Assembly (NCBI RefSeq): GCF_009557055.1
Contig: NZ_CP045649.1
Coordinates: 806,001 to 870,000 of the forward strand
Reading direction: 5' to 3'
Origin: Nocardioides sp. dk884
GTDB taxonomy: Bacteria; Actinomycetota; Actinomycetes; Propionibacteriales; Nocardioidaceae
Length of the DNA stretch: 64,000 nucleotides
The notes below the pieces were generated by a model. The model was not told the origin of the DNA, did no database searches, and saw only the letters and a program-made list of their open reading frames with translations. Both the position numbers and the translations under genes were made by a program. Below are positions 35,686 to 43,457 of this stretch, piece by piece; positions within the stretch are counted from its first letter, which is position 1; each line of letters begins with the position of its first letter.

Positions 35686-37311
35686 ATGCATGCTGGTCAG
35701 GCAGTCCCGGACCCGTGGGGGATGGCTCGCTACGGGCGGGTGCTGCGTCGGCGCTGGGTGGTGCTGCTCGTGTGTGCGGTCCTGGGCGCCGGCCTCGGCG
35801 GGGCGTACGCCGCGCTGCGACCGAGCACGGCAACCGCTGCCGCGACGGTGAACCTCAACGTCATCTCCCAGGACCCCTTCGACCTCCAGCGCGAGCCGTC
35901 CGGCCTGATCGACGCCCAGACGGAGGTGCAGACCGTCCGGTCCTCGGAGGTCGTGGCACGCGCGGCGGAGGGGCTGGAGGACACCACCCCGGCCGAGCTG
36001 CGCAGCGGACTGCGGGCGGAGGTCTATCCCGACGCCACCGTCCTGCGGCTCACCTACACCGCCGGCAGCGTCGAGGAGGCGGTCGCCGGCGCGGACCGGA
36101 TCGCGGAGGAGTTCCTCACCTACCGCGGCAGCCTCGCCCGCCAGCGGGTGGCCAACGCGGTGGCGCAGCTCAGCCGGCGCCGCGACCTGCTGCGCGACGA
36201 CGTGCTCGCCGCGACCCGCGAGCTCGCCGACGCGCCCCCGGGCAGCCGGCAGGCGAACGCCGCGGCGCAGGAGCGCGACCTCCTCAACGCCGAGATCGAG
36301 GAGCTGCTGCTGCGCATCGGCGGGCTCAGCGCGATCGAGACGACCGGCGGCACCGTGATCACGACGGCCGGCGACATCGGGGCCACCACCGGGCGCGCCC
36401 CCTCGGTGCTCGTCGGCGGCGGCCTGCTGGCCGGGCTGCTGCTCGGCCTGGTGCTCGCCTTCGCCCGCGACGCCCTCGACGGCCGGGTCCGTGACGAGGA
36501 GGACCTGGTCGCGGCCGGTGCCGGGCCGCTGCTCGCGCGGCTGCCGCAGGACCTGCGCCTGCCCGCGCGCGGTGCCGAGCAGGACGCCCTGCTGCGGGTC
36601 TGGCAGTTCCTCGAAGCGTCGCTCGGCTCCGCCGCGGTGGTCGCGGGCCAGGAGGAGTCCCGGGTGCTCGCCGTGCTCGACGCGACCGGTCGCGACGACG
36701 CCGAGTCCGGCCTGCCGACCCTCGGCGCTGCGCTCACGATGGCGGCGGCGGGTCGCGACGGGGACGCCGAGCTCGTGCTGGTCGGGGTGCCGCAGCACCG
36801 GATGCGCGCACTGGGCACCGAGCTCCGCCTGGACCCGGAGACCGCGGTCCCGGACGGCTCCGAGGCGCCGGCACTCGGCTGCGTGACCTACCGCTCGACG
36901 CGCCATCCCCGGCTGCGGGTGCGGTGGTTCGAGCCGCGCGGCGGCGAGGCGGGCGTCCTGGCCCGCTTCGGTGACGCGCTGACCGAGCGCGGCGCGCTCG
37001 CCGCGCACACGGTCGTCTGCCTCGGACCCGCCGCCGGCACCGCGGGCCACATGCTCGCGGCCCGGGTCGCCGACGCGGTGCTGGTGGTGAGCAGCACCGG
37101 GCGCACGCGCCGCCGTGACCTGGCCGCGGGCGTCGCCGATGTCGTGGCCGTCGAGGGCCGGGTGCTGGGCACGCTCGACGTGCACGGTCGCGCACGCCCC
37201 GCCCACGAGCACGCGCTGGAGCGCCGCGGTGAGCACCTCGACGCCGAGCAGCCCACTGTCGCCGCCTCGCCCGAGGACACGGCCGACGAGGCGGCGAGGA
37301 CCCGCACATGA
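35686..37311 (+). CDS. Wzz/YveK-like chain-length protein with degenerate kinase-like tail
   Basis: A 541-residue polysaccharide co-polymerase. TM1 (about residues 22-44, VVLLVCAVLGAGLGGAYAAL) and TM2 (about 240-262, LVGGGLLAGLLLGLVLAFAR) bracket an extracellular domain with coiled-coil helices (QLSRRRDLLRDDVLAATREL). The C-terminal 270 residues are at the place of a tyrosine-kinase domain, but I see no Walker A motif and no Tyr cluster, so kinase activity is unlikely. It would set chain length with the Wzy-like protein. It starts ATG, with GGGAG six bases upstream. The next gene overlaps as ATGA, linking chain control to sulfation. Confidence 0.82.
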   Translation: MHAGQAVPDPWGMARYGRVLRRRWVVLLVCAVLGAGLGGAYAALRPSTATAAATVNLNVISQDPFDLQREPSGLIDAQTEVQTVRSSEVVARAAEGLEDTTPAELRSGLRAEVYPDATVLRLTYTAGSVEEAVAGADRIAEEFLTYRGSLARQRVANAVAQLSRRRDLLRDDVLAATRELADAPPGSRQANAAAQERDLLNAEIEELLLRIGGLSAIETTGGTVITTAGDIGATTGRAPSVLVGGGLLAGLLLGLVLAFARDALDGRVRDEEDLVAAGAGPLLARLPQDLRLPARGAEQDALLRVWQFLEASLGSAAVVAGQEESRVLAVLDATGRDDAESGLPTLGAALTMAAAGRDGDAELVLVGVPQHRMRALGTELRLDPETAVPDGSEAPALGCVTYRSTRHPRLRVRWFEPRGGEAGVLARFGDALTERGALAAHTVVCLGPAAGTAGHMLAARVADAVLVVSSTGRTRRRDLAAGVADVVAVEGRVLGTLDVHGRARPAHEHALERRGEHLDAEQPTVAASPEDTADEAARTRT

Positions 37312-38213
37312 GCGCTGGTGCTCGCCCCGGGAGCGGCCTGAAGGACGGCGCCCCGCGCTGGATCAAGGACGCCGCCAACCGCACCACCCGTGCGTACGGC
37401 GTCGCGACCTCGCCGTGGCGACCCGCCCCGGACTTCCTGGTGATCGGCACCAAGCGCGGCGGCACCACCTCGATGTTCGACTACCTGCTCCAGCACCCCG
37501 GCCTGCTCGGGCTCTACCCGCAGGTGCGGGGCAAGAAGAGCACCGACTACTTCTTCCGCGAGACCCACCGCGGTGAGCGCTGGTACCGCTCGCACTTCCA
37601 CGCCCGGCCCTACCGAGCGGTGCTCGGCGCGCGGCTGGGGCACGCCCCGCTCGGCGGTGAGGCCTCGCCGTACTACGTGTGGGACCCACGGATCGCCGCG
37701 GCCGTGCGCCGCGTGGCCCCGGGGGTGCGCAGCATCATGCTGGTGCGCGACCCGGTCAAGCGGGCCTGGTCGCACTACCAGGAGCGCGTCGAGAACGGCG
37801 TCGAGCCGCTCGGCTTCGCCGACGCCCTCGCTGCCGAGGAGGACCGGACGGCCGGCGAGCTCGAGCGGATGGCGGCGGACCCGACCTACTACGCCACCGC
37901 GCACGACTGGTACTCCTACCGCGCCCGCGGGATCTATCTGCCGCAGATCCGCAACTGGCTGGCGTCCTTCCCGCCCGAGCAGCTGCTGGTGCTGCGCAGC
38001 GAGGACCTGTACGCCGACCCGCAGGCGGTCCTCGACCGCACCTGCGCCTTCCTCGGGCTGCCCCCGGCCCGGCTGAGCCGCACCTCCGGGCTCAACGCGA
38101 GCCGCCGCAGCGACCCCGTGCCGGCCCGTGAGCGGGACCGGTTGGCGCAGTTCTTCGCCCCGCACAACGCCGAGCTGGAGCAGTTCCTCGGCCGCCCGCT
38201 GGGGTGGACGTGA
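37308..38213 (+). CDS. PAPS-dependent sulfotransferase
   Basis: A 301-residue sulfotransferase of the heparan/NodH-like type. The 5'-phosphosulfate loop is FLVIGTKRGGTTSMFDYLLQ and the 3'-phosphate loop is SIMLVRDPVKRAWSHYQERV. The C-terminal LNASRRSDPV and FAPHNAELEQFLGRPLGW match the family end. No membrane segment is obvious. It would transfer sulfate from PAPS to a sugar of the polymer or its precursor. CysQ at 22549 would recycle the PAP by-product. It overlaps both neighbours (ATGA and GTGA), so it is firmly part of the operon. Confidence 0.88.
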   Translation: MSAGARPGSGLKDGAPRWIKDAANRTTRAYGVATSPWRPAPDFLVIGTKRGGTTSMFDYLLQHPGLLGLYPQVRGKKSTDYFFRETHRGERWYRSHFHARPYRAVLGARLGHAPLGGEASPYYVWDPRIAAAVRRVAPGVRSIMLVRDPVKRAWSHYQERVENGVEPLGFADALAAEEDRTAGELERMAADPTYYATAHDWYSYRARGIYLPQIRNWLASFPPEQLLVLRSEDLYADPQAVLDRTCAFLGLPPARLSRTSGLNASRRSDPVPARERDRLAQFFAPHNAELEQFLGRPLGWT

Positions 38214-39421
38214 GCACCCGGCGCCACCTCTCGCGCGTGCCCCGCCTGGCCCGGACGCTGGTGCCCACCCTGGCCCTGCTGCTCCTCGCACCCGTCGTGC
38301 CGGGCGGAGTGGTCGGCGCACCGGCGCACGCGGCCACCACCGCCGCCGCGGCCGCCCCGACGGCGAGCGTGGCCCGGGCCGCGGTGCCCCGCTCGGGGAG
38401 CCCGGGGAAGGTCCGGCGCAGCTGGCAGGTCGACGGCCGGGTGATGGCCGTGCGGATCAAGGGCGACCTGGTCATCGTGGGTGGGGAGTTCCGGCACGCG
38501 ATCGCCCCGAACGGGCGACGGGTGGCGGCTCGCAACCTCGCGGTCTTCCGGCTGGGCACCGGCCGCTTCGTCGCCGGTGCGGTGCCGGGCACGGACGGCG
38601 TCGTGCGGGCACTGGAGACCCGAGGCCGCTGGCTGTGGGTGGGCGGTTACTTCGAGCGGGTCGGTGGCCTCACGCGCACCGGCCTGGCCAAGATCGACCT
38701 GGACACCGGCGCGGTGGCGCCCGGGTTCGACGCGGGCCTCGACCACGGCGTGCAGGCACTGGCGCTCGGCGGTGGTGGGCTGCTCGTGGGCGGCCGGATG
38801 ACCCGCGTCGGCGGGGTCGCCCAGAGCTGGCTGACCCGCCTCGCGCCGTCGACCGGTCGCCTCGACGAGGCGTTCCGCCCGCAGCTCGACGGGCCGGTCT
38901 TCGCCCTCGGCGTGGACCGCGTGAGCAGCCGGGTGTGGACCGGTGGCGCCTTCGAGCACGCGGAGGGCGCGGCGCACGACAGCGTCGTGGCGCTCGACCT
39001 CACCACCGGTCGCGTCCGCGGACGCCAGCTGGCGCGCTCGGGTGGTGAGGTGCTCTCGCTGCAGGTGACCTCGCGCGGCAAGCGGATCCTGCTCGCGGAC
39101 AGCTTCAACGTGCTGTGCTCCTGGTCGGTGCGGACCGGCGCCCGGCAGTGGCGCGTGGCGGCCGGCGGCAACGTCCAGGCGGTGCGGGTGCGCGGCAGGC
39201 TCGCCTACTTCGGGGTGCACGGCGGCTTCGGCGGCAAGCGCCGCGCCAAGCTGCTGGTGGCCGACGTCGGCACCGGCCGGGTGCGCTCGTGGCGCCCGGG
39301 GATCCCGGACTTCTGGGGGATCTACGCCATCGACGCCAGCCGCCGCGGCCTGGTCGCGGGCGGCCGGATCACCCGGGTGGCCGGCGTACCGGCCGGCGGC
39401 TGGGTGCGCTTCCTGCCCTGA
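38210..39421 (+). CDS. Secreted beta-propeller protein
   Basis: A 403-residue exported protein, signal peptide about residues 5-45 (LVPTLALLLLAPVVPGGVVG, then APAHAA). The rest is a seven-blade-type propeller built on repeats such as VIVGGEFRHAI, WVGGYFERVGG, LVGGRMTRVGG and WTGGAFEHAEG, closely related to the propeller of the large protein at 30062. No catalytic motif is seen. The GTG at 38210 overlaps the sulfotransferase stop (GTGA), preferred over a GTG two codons earlier. It may bind the sulfated polymer at the cell surface; this is inference from operon position. Confidence 0.82.
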   Translation: MSTRRHLSRVPRLARTLVPTLALLLLAPVVPGGVVGAPAHAATTAAAAAPTASVARAAVPRSGSPGKVRRSWQVDGRVMAVRIKGDLVIVGGEFRHAIAPNGRRVAARNLAVFRLGTGRFVAGAVPGTDGVVRALETRGRWLWVGGYFERVGGLTRTGLAKIDLDTGAVAPGFDAGLDHGVQALALGGGGLLVGGRMTRVGGVAQSWLTRLAPSTGRLDEAFRPQLDGPVFALGVDRVSSRVWTGGAFEHAEGAAHDSVVALDLTTGRVRGRQLARSGGEVLSLQVTSRGKRILLADSFNVLCSWSVRTGARQWRVAAGGNVQAVRVRGRLAYFGVHGGFGGKRRAKLLVADVGTGRVRSWRPGIPDFWGIYAIDASRRGLVAGGRITRVAGVPAGGWVRFLP

Positions 39422-39449
39422 GCCGTCGCGACCGGATCAGCGCCGTTCC

Positions 39450-40286
39450 TCACAGGTAGCCGAGGTACGGCGCCGCGACCCGGCCGTTGAACTGGTCGGT
39501 GGCGTGGGGCAGCGGCTTGCCGTCGAGGCCGACCTTGCCCCCGACGGTCAGCGGTGTGCGGTCCTCGAAGCGGACGTCGCCGACGAAGCCGCTGATGTGG
39601 CTGGCGAAGGAGCGAGGGGTGTCGTCGGCGGGCAGCTCGGTGACATAGACGGCCAGCTCCCCGGGGGTGAGCTCGCAGCGCAGGTGGTACCAGCGCCCGG
39701 CGACCACCCGTTCGCTCGCGTGCACCACGAGGGTGTCCTCGGATCCGGTCACGGTGCACCCGGGGCGGCGCTGGTCGAGCTCGGCCTTGAAGAACCCGGG
39801 GTCGTTGGAGAGCCCACGCTGGACCAGGTTGTCGCCGTTGTCGACGGCGCTCGTGCCGGTGTCGCTGTCCACCCGGAAGTCGGCCCCCCAGGCGAAGGGG
39901 CGGGTCCCCGGCTCGAGGAGGTCACGCGGACCCGCCGGCGTCACCGCGAGCACCGCCCGCGGATACGGGCCCGGGTCGGGGGAGAACGCCGGCAGACGCA
40001 TCGCGGGGCCCGCCCCGGGGCTGGCGCCGCGCGGAGTGACCCGGCCGCCGTCCACGGAGAGGGTCTTCACCGCCACGTCCGCCGACCCGTGCTGGCGGAC
40101 CCGGCCGTCGGGGTCGATGCGCAGCACGACCACGGCGTCGGCCGGTGCGGCGGCGCCGCTGGCGCCCCGGGCGGCGTCGGCATCACCGGCCGGGTCGGGG
40201 ACGACCGTGGGGGAGCCGCAGGCCGGCAGCGCCAGCACCCCCGCGAGGGCCGCGACCCCGAGGCCGCCGCCGCGGGCGGCCGTCAT
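39450..40286 (-). CDS. Putative polysaccharide-lyase-fold or lectin-like lipoprotein
   Basis: A 278-residue lipoprotein: the signal peptide ends in LAGVLALPACGSPT, a lipobox with Cys at about residue 23. The mature part has a concanavalin-like layout of beta strands resembling polysaccharide lyase family proteins (WYHLRCELTPGELAVYVTEL, FNGRVAAPYLGYL). I see no certain catalytic residues, so binding or lyase function is open. It overlaps the phosphotransferase-like gene as ATGA, so the two are coupled. It would be exported and anchored to the outer leaflet, consistent with modifying or holding extracellular glycan. Confidence 0.6.
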   Translation of the reverse strand: MTAARGGGLGVAALAGVLALPACGSPTVVPDPAGDADAARGASGAAAPADAVVVLRIDPDGRVRQHGSADVAVKTLSVDGGRVTPRGASPGAGPAMRLPAFSPDPGPYPRAVLAVTPAGPRDLLEPGTRPFAWGADFRVDSDTGTSAVDNGDNLVQRGLSNDPGFFKAELDQRRPGCTVTGSEDTLVVHASERVVAGRWYHLRCELTPGELAVYVTELPADDTPRSFASHISGFVGDVRFEDRTPLTVGGKVGLDGKPLPHATDQFNGRVAAPYLGYL

Positions 40287-41773
40287 GCGGTCTCCCGGTC
40301 CCCGGCGTCGACGAAGGAGCCCGTCAACAGACGGCGCGCGCCGAGGAGGAGCGCGGCCAGCTCGTCGGGGCGCACCCAGTCGTCCTCCCAGCGCTCGGCC
40401 GCCGGCTCGTCCGGGCGGGTGCCCGTCGTGGGATCCAGCCTCGGACCCAGCGTCGGACCCAGCGCCAGGCCCAGCGCACGCTCGGCGATCGTCGCGGCCC
40501 ACAGCGCCGCGACGCCGGCCTCACAGGCGCGGGGCAGCGCCGCCGCACGCAGCAGGGGCCCGGCGTCCGCGAGCACCGCGGCCGGGGTGGTGGCGTCGAG
40601 GCGCTCGCCGCGCTCGCGGCGTACCGCTGAGCACCAGTGCAGCGCATCGAGGCCGGCGACCGCGTCGGGTTCGCTGGACTCCCAGTCCCAGCACCACAGG
40701 GTCCCGGCGCCGTCGCGCGCGACGTTCCACGGCGTCAGGTCGCCGTGCCACCGGGCGGTGACCGGGACCTCGGTGCGCAGCGTGGTGAGGGCGTCCAGCA
40801 GGTCACCGGCGAGGGCGAGCAGCGGCCGGGTGGTCGCGGTGGGGACCAGCGCGTCGAGGCGGCCGCGCAGGGCGCGGAACTGCCCGGTCGCGGCGATCGG
40901 GGCGAGCCGGTCACGCGGGCACAGGACGGCGAGCTCCTCCGCTGTGGGAGCCGGCACCGTGCCCCGGACCGCACGGACGTCCAGCGGCAGCGGCGCGGTC
41001 ACGACGTAGGGGTGCTCGCCCAGCACCCCGTCCAGCACCCCGTCCAGCGGCCCCGAGGCGAGCAGGTGCGGCACCCGCACCCGTCCCTCGCGCGGCGCGT
41101 GCGCCAGCGCCGCGCGCTCCGCGCGGATGCCCGCGGAGCTGGCGGCGTCCCAGCCCAGCTTGGCGAAGCCGCGGGGGTGACCGGCGGGGTCGACGAGCTG
41201 GAGCGTCGCCTTGCGGTTGGCGCCGGTACGCACCCCGATCGAGGCCATCAGCGGCCCGGTGCCGAGGATCCGCTCGAGCGCCGCCAGCGGGAGCTCCTGA
41301 TCGGCCCGCCCGGCCGGCTCGTCGGGGACCTGCACCGACAGACGCGGGAACGGCATCGCCATCCGGGTCGTGACAGCGGCGCCGAGCACCGAGCGTTGCA
41401 GGGCGGTCGCGCCCGAGCGCAGCCCGCGGTAGTTCAGCAGCGCCCCGCGCAGCGCGGCGTTGGGCGCGCCGGGGAGCAGCATCGTCGCGCGCGAGATCGA
41501 GGGCAGCACCAGGTAGCGCTCCACCTCGCGCCACCCCGGCTCGGGGGCGCGCCGCGACAGACGCAGCCGGCCGGCGCGCAGGGTCGAGCCCCAGAGCTGC
41601 TCGGCGAGGTAGGCGAGGGGGCCGTCGAGGTCGGGCGGGAACCCGGGAACCTTGGGCGGGGGAGCGGTGTCGGTGGAGGCGGCAGGGGCAGGGGGCCGGA
41701 TCACGGGCGGGGTCTCCCAGGAGGCGAGGGCGTGCGTGGGACCCCAGGCTCGGCGCAGCCGCACCCGCGGCAC
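40283..41773 (-). CDS. Aminoglycoside-phosphotransferase-fold protein
   Basis: A 496-residue cytosolic protein with a C-terminal APH-fold kinase-like domain: the Brenner-type motif WHGDLTPWNVARDGAGTLWC and the metal-binding WDWESSEPDAVAGLDALHW. The N-terminal 200 residues are unlike known families. Similar proteins occur in actinobacterial glycan clusters, but the substrate is unknown; a sugar or nucleotide precursor kinase is plausible. The start is uncertain: GTG 41773 or 41764, both downstream of the 41791 motif; the open frame to 42130 runs into the flippase. It is the first gene of a two-gene unit divergent from the flippase. Confidence 0.7.
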   Translation of the reverse strand: MPRVRLRRAWGPTHALASWETPPVIRPPAPAASTDTAPPPKVPGFPPDLDGPLAYLAEQLWGSTLRAGRLRLSRRAPEPGWREVERYLVLPSISRATMLLPGAPNAALRGALLNYRGLRSGATALQRSVLGAAVTTRMAMPFPRLSVQVPDEPAGRADQELPLAALERILGTGPLMASIGVRTGANRKATLQLVDPAGHPRGFAKLGWDAASSAGIRAERAALAHAPREGRVRVPHLLASGPLDGVLDGVLGEHPYVVTAPLPLDVRAVRGTVPAPTAEELAVLCPRDRLAPIAATGQFRALRGRLDALVPTATTRPLLALAGDLLDALTTLRTEVPVTARWHGDLTPWNVARDGAGTLWCWDWESSEPDAVAGLDALHWCSAVRRERGERLDATTPAAVLADAGPLLRAAALPRACEAGVAALWAATIAERALGLALGPTLGPRLDPTTGTRPDEPAAERWEDDWVRPDELAALLLGARRLLTGSFVDAGDRETA

Positions 41774-41790
41774 GTCGCACGCGGGTCGAC

Positions 41791-41808
41791 GTACCCAATT
41801 AGGGGGAG
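41791..41808. promoter_or_regulatory. Exopolysaccharide-locus motif, copy 4
   Basis: TACCCAATTAGGGGGAG at 41792, differing from the 35571 core at only three of 16 positions. It lies between the divergent phosphotransferase-like and flippase genes, 18 bases from the former's start. Confidence 0.6.
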
Positions 41809-41894
41809 CAGGTGCCGGCGTGCGCGAACCGTCTCGGGGCCGCGGCCCACAGTGGGCCGGCGACCCGCCGGGGAGGTCGCCGGAGAGGCAGGCC

Positions 41895-43457
41895 ATGAGT
41901 ACGACACCGGTCGGGGCCGCGGCGCCGTCGGGGCTGGCGGGGGAGCTGCGCTCCACGGCCCGTGGCGGCGCGCTGAGTCTGGCGGGCTCACTGTTCGGCA
42001 CGGCGATGGGCTTCGTGCTGGTGCTGGTGCTGGCCCGCCAGCTCGGGCCGTCCGGGTCCGGCCTGGTCCTCCAGGCGATGGGCGTGTTCATGATCTGCCT
42101 GAGCCTCGCGCGCCTCGGCACCGACACCACCGCGGTCTGGCTGGTGCCCCGGCTGCGTCACGAGCAGCCGGACCAGGTGCGGGCCGCATGCGTGCTGCTC
42201 CTGGGACTCGCCGGGAGCACCGGCCTGGTGCTGTGGATCGGCTGGCTGCTGGTGCGCCCAGCCCTGAGCGGGCACGGGATCGACGTCGTCGACTCCGGCG
42301 CCCTGGGCGCCGTGCTGGGCGGGGTCCCGCTGGCCGCGGTGATGCTCGCCGCGCTGGCCGCCACGCGGGCCTTCGGCGGCGTCGTGCCCTACACGCTCGT
42401 GGGCAACGTCGGGGTCCCGCTCGCGCGCCCCGTGGCGGTGCTCGCCGGCACCCTCGCCGGCGGCGCGGTCGTCACCGCCGGGGTGGCCTGGACGGCCCCG
42501 CTCGTGCCCGGCGTGATCGCGGCGGTATGGGTGCTGCACCGCCAGGTCACCCGCTTCGAGCGCCAGCACGGCCTGCCCGTCGTCCGGGTGGCCGACCGGG
42601 CCCTGCGGCGCCGCGCGGTCGGGTTCGCGCTGCCCCGCACCCTGTCGGCCGCCCTGGAGGAGTCCCTCGTCTGGCTCGACGTGGTGCTCGTCGGGCTGAT
42701 CGCCGGCCCCGCCGCCGCCGGGGTGTACGGCGCCGCGACGCGGTTCGTGAGCGCCGGGTCGGCGCTGCTGCAGGCGATGCGGATCGTGGTCGCACCCCGC
42801 TTCAGTGCGATGCTCGCCCGCGGCCGACGCCAGGACGTGCAGGATCTCTACGACGTCACCGGCACCTGGATCGTGCTGGCCGGCGCGCCGGTCTACGTGC
42901 TCCTCGCCGCGCACGCCGGCACCGTGCTCGACCTGTTGGGGCCCGGGTTCGACCGGGGCACCAGCGCCGTCGTGGCCCTGTGCGTCGGCGGGGTGGGCAT
43001 GCTGGTGGGCGGCAACGTGCAGTCGCTGCTGCTGATGTCGGGCCACAGCGGGTGGGCCGCGGCCAACAAGGGGGTCGTGCTGGCCGTGAACGTCGCGGCC
43101 AACCTGGCGCTGATCGCGCCCCTCGGGATCACCGGCGCGGCGATCAGCTGGGCGGCGTGCGCGTGGTTGGACACCGTGCTCGCGGTGCTCCAGGTGCGCC
43201 GCTTCACCGGGGTCCGCCTCGCGGTGCGGTCACTGGCCCGCTGCCTGCTGGCCGTGCTCGGCTGCGCCGCCGCGGTGTCCTGGCTGGTGCGTGCCCAGGT
43301 CGGCGAGGGGGTGGGCGCCCTGCTCCTGTCGGTCGTCCTCACCGCCCTCGCCGTGGGCGGGTACGCCGCCGCGGACCGGCGCCGCCTGCACACCGCCGAG
43401 CTCGCCGCGCTGCTGCCGCGCCGCTCGTCCTACTCGGGCACCCACGTGCGCAGGTAG
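41895..43457 (+). CDS. Wzx-like polysaccharide flippase
   Basis: A 520-residue MATE/MOP-superfamily membrane protein with about twelve to fourteen helices, starting with GGALSLAGSLFGTAMGFVLV. It would move lipid-linked repeat units across the membrane. The ATG at 41895 follows GGAGAGG about nine bases upstream. It ends with the peptide SSYSGTHVRR, and its last 28 bases overlap the convergent GH16 gene. A copy of this 3' end is also found at about 45450-45490, marking the edge of a tandem duplication. A second flippase, fused to a glycosyltransferase, is encoded at 59321. Confidence 0.88.
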   Translation: MSTTPVGAAAPSGLAGELRSTARGGALSLAGSLFGTAMGFVLVLVLARQLGPSGSGLVLQAMGVFMICLSLARLGTDTTAVWLVPRLRHEQPDQVRAACVLLLGLAGSTGLVLWIGWLLVRPALSGHGIDVVDSGALGAVLGGVPLAAVMLAALAATRAFGGVVPYTLVGNVGVPLARPVAVLAGTLAGGAVVTAGVAWTAPLVPGVIAAVWVLHRQVTRFERQHGLPVVRVADRALRRRAVGFALPRTLSAALEESLVWLDVVLVGLIAGPAAAGVYGAATRFVSAGSALLQAMRIVVAPRFSAMLARGRRQDVQDLYDVTGTWIVLAGAPVYVLLAAHAGTVLDLLGPGFDRGTSAVVALCVGGVGMLVGGNVQSLLLMSGHSGWAAANKGVVLAVNVAANLALIAPLGITGAAISWAACAWLDTVLAVLQVRRFTGVRLAVRSLARCLLAVLGCAAAVSWLVRAQVGEGVGALLLSVVLTALAVGGYAAADRRRLHTAELAALLPRRSSYSGTHVRR

